64,000 nucleotides of DNA from contig NZ_BMIG01000008.1 of assembly GCF_014641715.1 (NCBI RefSeq), positions 8,001 through 72,000 on the forward strand. The letters run 5' to 3'. Of the stretch, positions 53,408-61,719 are shown in pieces. Below the pieces are notes generated by a model. The model had not been told where the DNA came from, ran no database searches, and worked only from the letters and a program-made list of their open reading frames with translations. Position 1 is the stretch's first letter. Each line of letters opens with the position of its first letter. The translations under genes were made by a program, and so were the position numbers. Source of the DNA: Polaromonas eurypsychrophila (lineage in GTDB: Bacteria > Pseudomonadota > Gammaproteobacteria > Burkholderiales > Burkholderiaceae_C).

Positions 53408-53760
53408 CCCCCACGTTCGCTCTACCAGGGACCCTCTGCATAACTCCCGCCATGCGCGTTCGGGTCCACAACGGGATGATTTGCTTGCCAACACCGTGCA
53501 GCGTGTGCTGAAGCACACGCAAGGGGTTTGGTGAGGAAAGCGCCCGTTTTGGTCCGAACCCGAAGGGGCGCGGTTTTGCGGGCGATCCGCTTCGTTACAA
53601 AACCAGGCAAGGCAGAAAGCCTTGCCTTGGGTTTTGCGCCTCACGGCTCGTCCCGCAAAAGCCTCGCCGCGCGCGGCGCGAGTTATGCAGAGGGTCCCCG
53701 CGTGTAGCTCTCTGCCCCGCCGAGGGGGCTAATTTTCCTTGGGGCGGCCCGGCGGAAAAT
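53408..53760. repeat. RepA repeat split by a MITE
   Basis: Outer parts 53408-53427 (GCCCCCACGTTCGCTCTACC) and 53699-53760 (GTGTAGCTCTCTGCCCC, GAGGGGGCTAATTTTCC, TTGGGGCGGCCCGGCGGAAA) together make a RepA copy. The MITE sits in the middle. Confidence 0.75.
53428..53698. mobile_element. 271-bp MITE with terminal inverted repeats
   Basis: The 19-bp ends GGGACCCTCTGCATAACTC (53428-53446) and its exact reverse complement (53680-53698) bracket the element; the match continues imperfectly to about 32 bp. No transposase is present. Short open frames in it are not credible genes. A clear target duplication was not found. Confidence 0.8.
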
Positions 53761-55324
53761 CCCGGCTACCCCCTTGCGGCAGCGACATAAAGAAACTGGC
53801 ACCGCCGTTGTCTGCGGTGGTGGCCCAGACAGCGCCACCGTGACGCTCGGCCACCCGTTTGACGATGGCCAGGCCCAGACCACCGCCAGGAAAATCAGCG
53901 GACGAATGCAAACGCTGAAAGGCGGTGAACAGTTTGTCAGCATAGGCCGCATCGAAACCGGCCCCGTTGTCCGCCACCATCAGCACGCGGTCACCCAGGG
54001 ATGCGCCAGCCACCAGCGCGACTTTGATCCAGCCCTGTTCTTTTTTGGCGGTGAACTTCCAGGCGTTTTCCATCAGACAGTCCACCGCCGTGACCAGCAG
54101 ATTCTTGTCGCCAAACATCGGCAACGTCTGCGGGATCTCAAGCACCAGTTGACGCTGCGGCTCGCGCTTGCGCCAGTCCTCGATCAGCCGGTGGCACAAC
54201 GGAGCCAGGTCCACCGGCTCGGGGTTGAGCATCACGCCCGGCAAATGGGCCAGCGTACGCAGGTCGTCGATGAGTTTGGCCAGTTGGCGGGTGCTGACGC
54301 GGATACGCGCAAGGTAATGACGGCCCTGTTCGTCGAGCGCGACCGAATAACGCTCCGCCAGCACGGCCGCGAAACCGCTGACGACATGCAGCGGCGCCTT
54401 CAGATACTCGGACATCGCTTGCGTGAAGGTGTGGAGCTCCTGGCGGCTGCGGTGCAGGTCGGTGCCGCATTGCGCGATACGCTGCTCCAGCGTGTCGTTG
54501 AGCTGGTGCAACTGGATGTCGGCAAAATGCCGCGCCCCGACATCCACCACGCTGACCAGTGCGGCTGGCCGCTCAAACCATTGCACGGTGCTGCAGGCCA
54601 GCTCCACCAGCACCAGTTCGCCATTCATCTTGCGCTGTGTGCAGACCCGCATCTGCTGCTGGAAGTCACCGCCAGGCAGGCTGGCCAGCCAGCGCACCGC
54701 CTCTCCGTCCGGAAAAAAGGCCTCGACCTTCGGCAGGGCCGTGGTGTCGACCGGCAGGCCGTAGAAAGCAGCCGCGGCCTTGTTGAGCGCCAGCACACGC
54801 CGGGAATCGGCATCCAGCAGCCACATGGCTTGGGTGTTGCCGTCGAAAAGACTCTGGTTGCACAACTCACTGCCCTGCAGCAGCAGCAAAGCCTGGCGGG
54901 TGTCGCTGACATCGCGCAGGTTGACCACGATGCCGCAGGCATGCGGCCTGAGGCCGTACTCGATCCACTGGTCCTCGAACGAATCGTGGACAACAAAGGC
55001 ATGCGAAAAACCGCCTTGCAAAGCTTGCTCGGAAAGGCTGCGGTGGTTTTCCGCAACCAGATCCGGGACGGCTTCCCAGAACTCCATTCCGGGCAAGCTG
55101 GCGCCGGACGAATGAATCAACGTCTGCGCCTGGCTGTTGAGCGCCACGATTTTCCAGTCAGCGTCGAGCACGATGATGCCCTGACTGGCCAGTTCCAGAC
55201 TGGCCTGAAAACCCTTGCCGTCGGCCGATTCGCTGCCGGCGAGGGTGTGAGCCCAGACCGGTCGAGGTCGGCCCGACCGGAGCGCTTGCAGCCACGCGCG
55301 GAACACGGCCAATGGAGACTGCAC
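53729..55324 (-). CDS. Sensor kinase-like protein lacking the phospho-accepting histidine
   Basis: The protein has about 530 residues from a GTG at 55324; the start is uncertain and could be further upstream or downstream. Two PAS-like domains (LELASQGIIVLDADWKIVAL; GNTQAMWLLDADSRRVLALN) lead to a HisKA-like helix that reads TQAMSEYLKAPLHVVSGFAA. Glu replaces the usual His (compare SVSHDLRSPLN in the 56314 kinase). The HATPase is complete: VDCLMENAWKFTAKK, VADNGAGFDAAYADKLFTAF, GGGLGLAIVKRVAERHGG. A pseudokinase or a regulator of another kinase is suggested. The C-terminal SRDFPPGRPKEN and the stop codon are encoded by a RepA copy. Confidence 0.75.
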   Translation of the reverse strand: MQSPLAVFRAWLQALRSGRPRPVWAHTLAGSESADGKGFQASLELASQGIIVLDADWKIVALNSQAQTLIHSSGASLPGMEFWEAVPDLVAENHRSLSEQALQGGFSHAFVVHDSFEDQWIEYGLRPHACGIVVNLRDVSDTRQALLLLQGSELCNQSLFDGNTQAMWLLDADSRRVLALNKAAAAFYGLPVDTTALPKVEAFFPDGEAVRWLASLPGGDFQQQMRVCTQRKMNGELVLVELACSTVQWFERPAALVSVVDVGARHFADIQLHQLNDTLEQRIAQCGTDLHRSRQELHTFTQAMSEYLKAPLHVVSGFAAVLAERYSVALDEQGRHYLARIRVSTRQLAKLIDDLRTLAHLPGVMLNPEPVDLAPLCHRLIEDWRKREPQRQLVLEIPQTLPMFGDKNLLVTAVDCLMENAWKFTAKKEQGWIKVALVAGASLGDRVLMVADNGAGFDAAYADKLFTAFQRLHSSADFPGGGLGLAIVKRVAERHGGAVWATTADNGGASFFMSLPQGGSRDFPPGRPKEN

Positions 55325-55357
55325 GGTAGCCGCTTTTTCCAGGCGCCGGTGCGCGTT

Positions 55358-55520
55358 AGTACTGCAACCCGGAAGTAGCGGAACATGATGAAAGTGATGG
55401 ATTCGTGCCCAGGGCAAGGCGCAAGCCGCAGCGAAGGCTGTACGCCTTCGCAAGGGTTGCAACGCCGCCATGGGTGCGAAGAAGCGCTTTCATGTTTCGC
55501 TATTTTCGAGGTGCAGTACT
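55358..55520. mobile_element. 163-bp palindromic element
   Basis: The ends AGTACTGCA and TGCAGTACT are exact, and the arms agree over about 31 bp with five differences (TAGCGGAACATGA against TAGCGAAACATGA). It fills the gap between the kinase and the HTH-receiver gene. It looks like a small MITE or a long hairpin in RNA. Confidence 0.65.
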
Positions 55521-55525
55521 GTGCT

Positions 55526-56167
55526 TCAACGCCACTTCCGGTTGGCCACCAACAGTGCTGTCACGTAGCCGTGCAGCCAATCGAAGTTGATGGGTTTTTC
55601 GAGGTGATGCGAATTGGGTGGAAGCCCGCCGCGCTCTGCCACCGCCTGCCGGGGCAGGCCACTGATCACCAGGATTTGCATAGCCACCAGTTGCTGGTTG
55701 CGCTTGAGCGCGCGCAACATCTCCATGCCATCGACACCGGGCATGTTCAGGTCCGTGATCAACAGGTCCGGCCGCATGGTGGCGATGTCCATCAGGGCTT
55801 CGAGCGCGGAGGGCAGGAAGCTGCAGTCCACCGCCATGTCCCACTCCTCGAAATGGGCCTTGTAGAGCTCGCGCGCGTCTTCGTCGTCCTCCACCACCAG
55901 AACGCTCAAGCGGCTGCGCGGATCGGGGTCTGCGGGCGCCAGTTGCGGACTGTGTTTTTGCAGGTAGGCGTTGATGGCACGCAATGACAGCCGGCGGTGA
56001 CCGCCCAGTGTTTTCCAGGCCTCAATTTCGCCCTTTTCAACCAGGGCCTGCACGGTAGCGACCGACAAGCCCAGCAGCTTGGCGGCATAGGTGGTACCGC
56101 AGTAGTCGTCGCTGGAGAAATCATTGGCCGTGATGGCGCTCTCAAAAGTCTGGGGTTCACGTGGCAT
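55526..56167 (-). CDS. Response regulator with N-terminal excisionase-type HTH
   Basis: The protein has 213 residues. Residues about 22-72 form a MerR/excisionase-like HTH (CGTTYAAKLLGLSVATVQAL; VEKGEIEAWKTLGGHRRLSL). Residues about 88-205 form a receiver with VVEDDEDA, LLITDLNMPGVDGME, and the Lys of HHLEKPI. The usual order is receiver then DNA-binding domain; here it is inverted. Its partner is probably the kinase-like gene downstream or the 1563-residue kinase upstream. The long AT-rich leader holds the promoter. Confidence 0.85.
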   Translation of the reverse strand: MPREPQTFESAITANDFSSDDYCGTTYAAKLLGLSVATVQALVEKGEIEAWKTLGGHRRLSLRAINAYLQKHSPQLAPADPDPRSRLSVLVVEDDEDARELYKAHFEEWDMAVDCSFLPSALEALMDIATMRPDLLITDLNMPGVDGMEMLRALKRNQQLVAMQILVISGLPRQAVAERGGLPPNSHHLEKPINFDWLHGYVTALLVANRKWR

Positions 56168-56252
56168 AGGACTGACCCAAAAAAGTTAGAAATTCTAATT
56201 TAATAGATTTATTGAATTTAATCAATCGAATTGATTTTTATCAATTTAACTT

Positions 56253-56306
56253 CTTGTGCTTGAGCTTGTGCTTGTGCTTGTGCTTGTGCTTGGGCTTGGG
56301 CTTGGG
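56253..56306. repeat. Hexanucleotide tandem repeat
   Basis: Nine units of CTTGTG, CTTGAG or CTTGGG lie directly downstream of the large kinase stop codon. Perfect TG and GG blocks indicate recent slippage. Confidence 0.9.
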
Positions 56307-56313
56307 CTTGACA

Positions 56314-59300
56314 TCAGGACAGCGGCAGGACCGAGGGCAAGGTGAAAAAGAAGGTCGCGCCTTTGCCCGGCTCGGATTCGGCCCACACCCGGCCGTGATG
56401 ACGCCCAATGACCCGGCTGACTGTTGCCAACCCCACGCCGGTTCCAGGGAACTCACTGACCGCATGCAGACGCTGAAAGGTATTGAAAAGTTTGTCCGCA
56501 TACGCCATGTCAAAGCCGGCGCCGTTGTCCTTGACAAAAAAAGCAGGCACACCCGCGGCATCTGCAGCGTGTCCCACCGTGATCAAAGCTTGCGACCGTT
56601 GGGAGGTAAATTTCCAGGCGTTGCCAAGCAGATTTTCCATCACCACGCGCAGCAGGCGCCCGTCGCCGCGTGCCTGCAAACCATGTTCAATGCTGATAAC
56701 CGCCACGCGCTCAGGGTTGCGGCCCCGGCATTCCTCGGCGATCTCACGCGCGAATGCACTCAGGTCGACAGTTTCATCACGCATTTGCATGCGCGAAACC
56801 TGCGCGAGGGACAGCAGGTCCTCGATCAATCGCCCCATCTGCGCGACGCCGGCCTGGATACGCGACAAGTAATGCTGCACTTTTTCACTGGCGTTGCCAG
56901 CATCGAGCTGCTTGGCCAGCAGGCGGCTGAAACCGTCCACCGTGTTCAGCGGTGAGCGCAAGTCATGGGAGACGGAATAGGAAAATGCCTCCAGCTCCTG
57001 GTTGGACAGGCGCAAGGCTGTCTCTGTCGCCTTGATTTCGGTCACATCCGCATCAATGCCAACCCAGAACAACACGTCGCCCTTGTCATCGAACACAGGA
57101 GACGCCCGGTAAGACATAGTGTGGTACGTGCCATCCTGGGCAAGCATGCGGCGCAAGCCAACGTAGGGCGTGCGGGTCTCGTAAGCAGCCCGCCAGTTGG
57201 CGGTCATGTCGTCCAGGTCATCGGGATGAACAGCGGCCAGCCACTTGTTGCCCATCCAGTCATCGGGCGTGCCGCCCATCAATTCATACCACTTGCGATT
57301 GGCATAGGTCACGCGGCCTTCAGGTTCAGCGTTCCAGATAACCTGCGGCGCCTGCTCGGCCAGCACCCGGAACAGGGCTTCCTGCCGCGCCAGGGCGGCG
57401 GTCCGCTCGGCGACTTTTTCTTCCAGCCCGAGGTTGAGCTGGTGCACCTGCTCAAACAACCGGGCATTTTCAATCGCAATCGAGGCGAGCTGCGCGAGCT
57501 CGACCGCCACATACTGGTCCTGCACAGTGAACTCACCCTCGTATTTGTCGGTGAGCTGCAGCAGCCCCACGTTCTCGCCATCGCGCCCGGTCAAAGGCAC
57601 GGCCAGCCAGCCCCGCATGGCCGGGGCTTGCTCCATATTGCCAGCGAACCCGCGCCAGCGTGGATGCGCCTCCAGCTCCGCCTGGCTCAGGCGCACCGGG
57701 CTGTTGGTTTCACAGACGATGAAAGTGATGCCGCTCCCATGCGACTGGCCGACAAAGTCACGGCAGTTGGCATATTTGTCCGAGAAAGACACGGCATTCA
57801 TTGCTGACGCCGACTCGCCTCGTGCCACCAGGCTCACCACCGCCTGGTGTGCGCCGACGACGGCCCTGACCTGGTCCACGGTTTCCTGCAGGGTGGCGTC
57901 CAGCGTGCGACGGTTGGTGATGGCCTGGGTCGCTTCGGCGGCGCGCTGCAAGGTGAACAGGTAGGCCTGAATCTCGTTCTCGGCTCTTACCTGGGCGGTC
58001 ACGTCCAGCCCGACCACAAACCGCGCCGGTCGGCCGTCGTAATGCACGAGGCGGGAAACAGTTTCGACATGGAACTCGCTGCCGTCCTTGCGCTGGTGCA
58101 AGCGGCGGTTGACGTCTTCCCGCTGCCCGCTGGCAATTTCAGCCCGCAGGCGCCGGCCTTCGATGTCCGATCGGATGTCAAAGATGTCCATGCCGAGGAA
58201 CTCCTCGCGCGTGTAGCCGTAACGCCTGATACACGCTTCGTTGACCGCCATGAACGCCTGGCTCTTGACATCAACCACCCACATCGGCGCCGGCGCGGAC
58301 TCAAAAAGCGCGGCGTAACGTTGCTCACTGTCCACCAGCGCCTGCTCGGCCAGCTTGCGTTTGGTGATGTCGCGCTCCACCGCCACGAAGTGTGTGAACT
58401 GGCCCTTGTCGTCAGCGAGGGGGACCACATCGATATCAAGCCAAAACTCCTCGCCATTTTTTCTGTAATTGATCAGCTCCGCGCGCACCGGCTTCATTTG
58501 CTTGAGCGCAGCGCTTATGCGGTCGAGTTCAGCGCGCTGCGTTTTCGGCCCCTGCAGGAAACGCGGCGACCAGCCCAACACTTCCTCACGGCTGTAGCCG
58601 GTGCGGCGCACAAACGCATCGTTGACAAACACGATGCGCGGACCTGGGTCCTTGAGCGGGCTGGCCTCGGTGATCATCACAATGTCATTCAAGCGGGAAA
58701 TGCTGGTTCCCAGCAGCCGAAGCTGCTCCTGCGATTCGTGTTTTTCAGTGATGTCCTGCAGCGCGCCCACCACACGCACAACTTTCCCGTCTTGCATCAA
58801 CGCCTGCCCCTGAGTGCGAACCCAGATGCGTCGACCTTTGGCCGTCACCATTGGAAGTTCCAGGTCCCAGGGTGTGCCGTGCTCCATCGCTGCCTGCGCG
58901 GCTGCATTCATCATGGGCAGCACCTCAGGCGAATAAAACGCCATGGCCTCAGCGACGCTAACGGGAGTATCTATCTCCACCTCGTGAATGCGGTACACCT
59001 GCTCGGACCATATCGCCTGCATGTCGCCCAAGATGACTTCCCATCCACCGATTTTTGCCATGTCACCGGTGCGCCTGAGCATGGCTGTGGTTCGCGCAGC
59101 AGCTTGCTGCGCAAGTTTTCGCGTCGTGATGTCCTGCACCACTCCGGCACGCAACCTGCCCGAACCCGCACCGTCGCTGTGCGGCTCGCCAATCTGGTGG
59201 ATCCAGCGGCTCTGCCCGTCCGGCGTGGTGATGCGATATTCAACGTCGAGTGGCAGGCCGCCCCGCACGGCCTTCTCGCGCAGACGCCCATACTCAACAC

Positions 59301-61005
59301 GATCGTCCGCATGAATCAGACCCATCACGGTGTCGGGCCTGCCGTCGAACTCCTCGCGCGCCAGTCCGTACAGCGCATACACCGCGTCCGACCACCAGAG
59401 CAAGCCGGTTGTCATGTCCAGTTCCCAGTTACCGATGCGCCCCAGGCGTTGGGCTTTAAGCAGCTTGCGTTGGACTTCGCGCAGTTGGTCGTAGCTGCGT
59501 GTCTGCTCCATCTGCAGCCGCTCAAGGTGTGTGATGTCGCTGAACACCATCAAGGCGCCGACGATGCCGTCAGGGCCGCGCATCGGCCGATAGCTGCAAC
59601 TGATCAAACGCCCCCCAGTTTCGTGCTGGTTGTTCACAAGGATGTGCAGGGGCCCACCGCTGTCGCCCTGCAAAGCCCTGAACAAGGGGAGCTGCTCGAA
59701 GCTGAACAGCGTTTGCGTGCCCGGCACAAACAGGCCCTGACGCTCTGGCCAGCGCGGGGACAGGACCATGGACATCTCGTCGATAGCAAACAACCGGGAT
59801 GCGGTTTCATTGATCAGCAGCGGCCGCCCGGTGGTGTCAATTGCCATCAGGCCTTCCTGCATGCTGTTGACGGTCAACTCCAGCGTCGCGTAGGCCTGCC
59901 GGCTGCGGGCCAACTCATTTTCCACATCCCGTTCACGCTGCTCAAGCGAATCGGCCATCAGGTTGAAGCCTGCGGCAATCCTCGAGAACTCTCCCTGAGG
60001 GGTGTTGTTGCGAAGCGGGATGCGGACATTGAGATGGCCCGCTTCCAGCTGGCGCGTCGCATCGAGGATCTGGCGCGTCGGCCCCACAATGGCCGCGCCG
60101 CCTATCATCCAGGCCACCCACCCGCCCAGAAAGGCGACCAGCGCCAGCACCGCCAGCTCCAGCCATAGCTGACTTCGGCCCGGACCCACAATCAGGTTAC
60201 GGTCCAAGCTCACGGACACAAAGACCGCCGTCTCGGCGCGGGCGCTGCTGGGCATGAACGCCCACAGGCGCTCGCGTCCGGCGCCGTCCACGCCCTCGCG
60301 CACGCCGGCGCGCCAGGCTTTCACGGCCTCCCGCAGAACCGGGCTGCGAACCTTGTCACCGACCTTGATCGGCAGCTGGGGGGTCCCGGCGAGCAAAGCG
60401 CCTTCGCGGTCCTGAACACCGAGGGCGGCACCGACCGGCAGCTGGATGCTGGCAATCGTTCTGGCCATCTGGGCCAGGTCGTATGAGGCAAACACAACGC
60501 CCGTCACCTGGCCTTCGGTGTTGATGACGGGCTGGGCATAGGTGATCACCGGCTTGTTGACCAAACGCCCGACCGTGTAAGTGCCGATCACAAAGCGGCG
60601 CTGGGTGAGGGCATCGCGAAAATACGCGCGGTCGCCGAGAAACGCTTTGGTGTCGCCGCTCAGCGCATGACAGCGGGTCTGCCCGTCCAGACCAATGACA
60701 CCCAGGTTGGCATATTCCGGAAGACTGCGGGTCAGGCCCGCGAAGTAGTGGTCACAACCAGAGCTGTCCGTATCCTGCATGCCCGGCAGCGAAGCGAGCA
60801 GCGTCAACACCTGGCGCGCCGAATCGGCCACACGCTCCTGACTGACCGCAGCCAGCGATGTGGCGAACTCGAGGTTGCCTTTGGCCCGTTCCACCTCGGC
60901 GGCGGCGTTGTGCAGCGCCTTGATGATGGACATGCCGAACAGCGGAACAATCGCCACGACAACCAGCATGACAATACGCGCCCGCAAACTGATCCTGGCC
61001 TTCAT
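56314..61005 (-). CDS. Large multi-PAS sensor histidine kinase, 1563 aa
   Basis: Order of parts: transmembrane helix (IVMLVVVAIVPLFGMSIIKA), a periplasmic dCache-like domain (about 40-270, GVIGLDGQTRCHALSGDTKA; GTYTVGRLVNKPVITYAQPV), a second helix (LAVLALVAFLGGWVAWMIGG), HAMP, then PAS domains near residues 375, 515, 640, 765 and 890, a GAF domain (about 1040-1190), a sixth PAS near 1215, HisKA (FSYSVSHDLRSPLNTVDGFS) and HATPase (GTGVGLATVSRVIGRHHG). One PAS has GWSPRFLQGPK, a LOV-like site without its cysteine. The protein must integrate periplasmic and cytosolic signals. The single-receiver gene at 61115 lies 109 bp upstream and is a likely partner. Confidence 0.9.
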   Translation of the reverse strand: MKARISLRARIVMLVVVAIVPLFGMSIIKALHNAAAEVERAKGNLEFATSLAAVSQERVADSARQVLTLLASLPGMQDTDSSGCDHYFAGLTRSLPEYANLGVIGLDGQTRCHALSGDTKAFLGDRAYFRDALTQRRFVIGTYTVGRLVNKPVITYAQPVINTEGQVTGVVFASYDLAQMARTIASIQLPVGAALGVQDREGALLAGTPQLPIKVGDKVRSPVLREAVKAWRAGVREGVDGAGRERLWAFMPSSARAETAVFVSVSLDRNLIVGPGRSQLWLELAVLALVAFLGGWVAWMIGGAAIVGPTRQILDATRQLEAGHLNVRIPLRNNTPQGEFSRIAAGFNLMADSLEQRERDVENELARSRQAYATLELTVNSMQEGLMAIDTTGRPLLINETASRLFAIDEMSMVLSPRWPERQGLFVPGTQTLFSFEQLPLFRALQGDSGGPLHILVNNQHETGGRLISCSYRPMRGPDGIVGALMVFSDITHLERLQMEQTRSYDQLREVQRKLLKAQRLGRIGNWELDMTTGLLWWSDAVYALYGLAREEFDGRPDTVMGLIHADDRVEYGRLREKAVRGGLPLDVEYRITTPDGQSRWIHQIGEPHSDGAGSGRLRAGVVQDITTRKLAQQAAARTTAMLRRTGDMAKIGGWEVILGDMQAIWSEQVYRIHEVEIDTPVSVAEAMAFYSPEVLPMMNAAAQAAMEHGTPWDLELPMVTAKGRRIWVRTQGQALMQDGKVVRVVGALQDITEKHESQEQLRLLGTSISRLNDIVMITEASPLKDPGPRIVFVNDAFVRRTGYSREEVLGWSPRFLQGPKTQRAELDRISAALKQMKPVRAELINYRKNGEEFWLDIDVVPLADDKGQFTHFVAVERDITKRKLAEQALVDSEQRYAALFESAPAPMWVVDVKSQAFMAVNEACIRRYGYTREEFLGMDIFDIRSDIEGRRLRAEIASGQREDVNRRLHQRKDGSEFHVETVSRLVHYDGRPARFVVGLDVTAQVRAENEIQAYLFTLQRAAEATQAITNRRTLDATLQETVDQVRAVVGAHQAVVSLVARGESASAMNAVSFSDKYANCRDFVGQSHGSGITFIVCETNSPVRLSQAELEAHPRWRGFAGNMEQAPAMRGWLAVPLTGRDGENVGLLQLTDKYEGEFTVQDQYVAVELAQLASIAIENARLFEQVHQLNLGLEEKVAERTAALARQEALFRVLAEQAPQVIWNAEPEGRVTYANRKWYELMGGTPDDWMGNKWLAAVHPDDLDDMTANWRAAYETRTPYVGLRRMLAQDGTYHTMSYRASPVFDDKGDVLFWVGIDADVTEIKATETALRLSNQELEAFSYSVSHDLRSPLNTVDGFSRLLAKQLDAGNASEKVQHYLSRIQAGVAQMGRLIEDLLSLAQVSRMQMRDETVDLSAFAREIAEECRGRNPERVAVISIEHGLQARGDGRLLRVVMENLLGNAWKFTSQRSQALITVGHAADAAGVPAFFVKDNGAGFDMAYADKLFNTFQRLHAVSEFPGTGVGLATVSRVIGRHHGRVWAESEPGKGATFFFTLPSVLPLS

Positions 61006-61114
61006 GGTGTTTCCAGCTGTGTTGATTGACCCGACTGTGAGTCACCCGGCTCAGGCAGCAAAGACAGCCCCGGCACAAGCGAGGCCGGGCAGCGCGACCG
61101 GCTGGAGGCCGCGC

Positions 61115-61555
61115 TCAAACCGTCGCGATGGACTCGTTGACGCGGAGCCAGTAGTGCTGAAGGCGGCTTAATTTTTCGGTGAAGTCGCCGAAATCAATGG
61201 GCTTGCGGACAAACCCGTTGGCACCGCTTTGGTAGCAGGCAATGATGTCGGACTGCTCGCTGGACGAGGTCAGCATGACCACCGGCACCAGGGCGGTGAG
61301 GGGGTTGGCGCGCACGCTGCGCAGAACGTCCAGCCCCGACAGTTTGGGCAGCTTCATGTCCAGCAGGATGAAGGCCGGCTGCTTGTGTGTGTCACGGCCC
61401 GCATGCGCGCCCTGGCCAAACAAATAGTCGAGCGCTTCAGCGCCATCGCGCGCCGTGACGATAGCGGTGTCCGCACCTTGCTCCTGCAGCGTCAGCACAG
61501 TCAGTTCCAAGTGGTCGGGGTTGTCTTCCACTACAAGAATCGGGTTGTCGTTCAT
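61115..61555 (-). CDS. Single-domain response regulator
   Basis: The protein has 146 residues. It keeps ILVVEDNPDHLEL, the Asp in FILLDMKLPKLSG, and the Lys of GFVRKPIDF. It belongs to the Rcp1/CheY-like class often paired with multi-PAS and phytochrome-type kinases. It has no output domain. The kinase gene follows on the same strand. Confidence 0.92.
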   Translation of the reverse strand: MNDNPILVVEDNPDHLELTVLTLQEQGADTAIVTARDGAEALDYLFGQGAHAGRDTHKQPAFILLDMKLPKLSGLDVLRSVRANPLTALVPVVMLTSSSEQSDIIACYQSGANGFVRKPIDFGDFTEKLSRLQHYWLRVNESIATV

Positions 61556-61719
61556 AAGACTTTCACTGCACCGGTTGTTCGCTACTTACGCTGCCTGTCA
61601 TTAACTGTCATTTTTGTGACCTTTAGCATGTTACAGAGGTTCACAAATTTGTCCAGCCGTAGTTGTGCTTAATAACTTTTTCTGCGTCGTTTTTCCGCCG
61701 CCAATTTGCCCAGTGCCAC

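Noticed and set aside
53400-53650. Short open frames inside the MITE
   Set aside because: They lack ribosome sites and conserved motifs, and overlap the terminal inverted repeats.
56253-56306. Possible CRISPR array
   Set aside because: Units are only 6 bp with no spacers; it is a simple tandem repeat.
57847-60168. A 773-codon open frame on the plus strand inside the large kinase
   Set aside because: It is antisense to clear PAS and GAF domains and has no recognisable motif.
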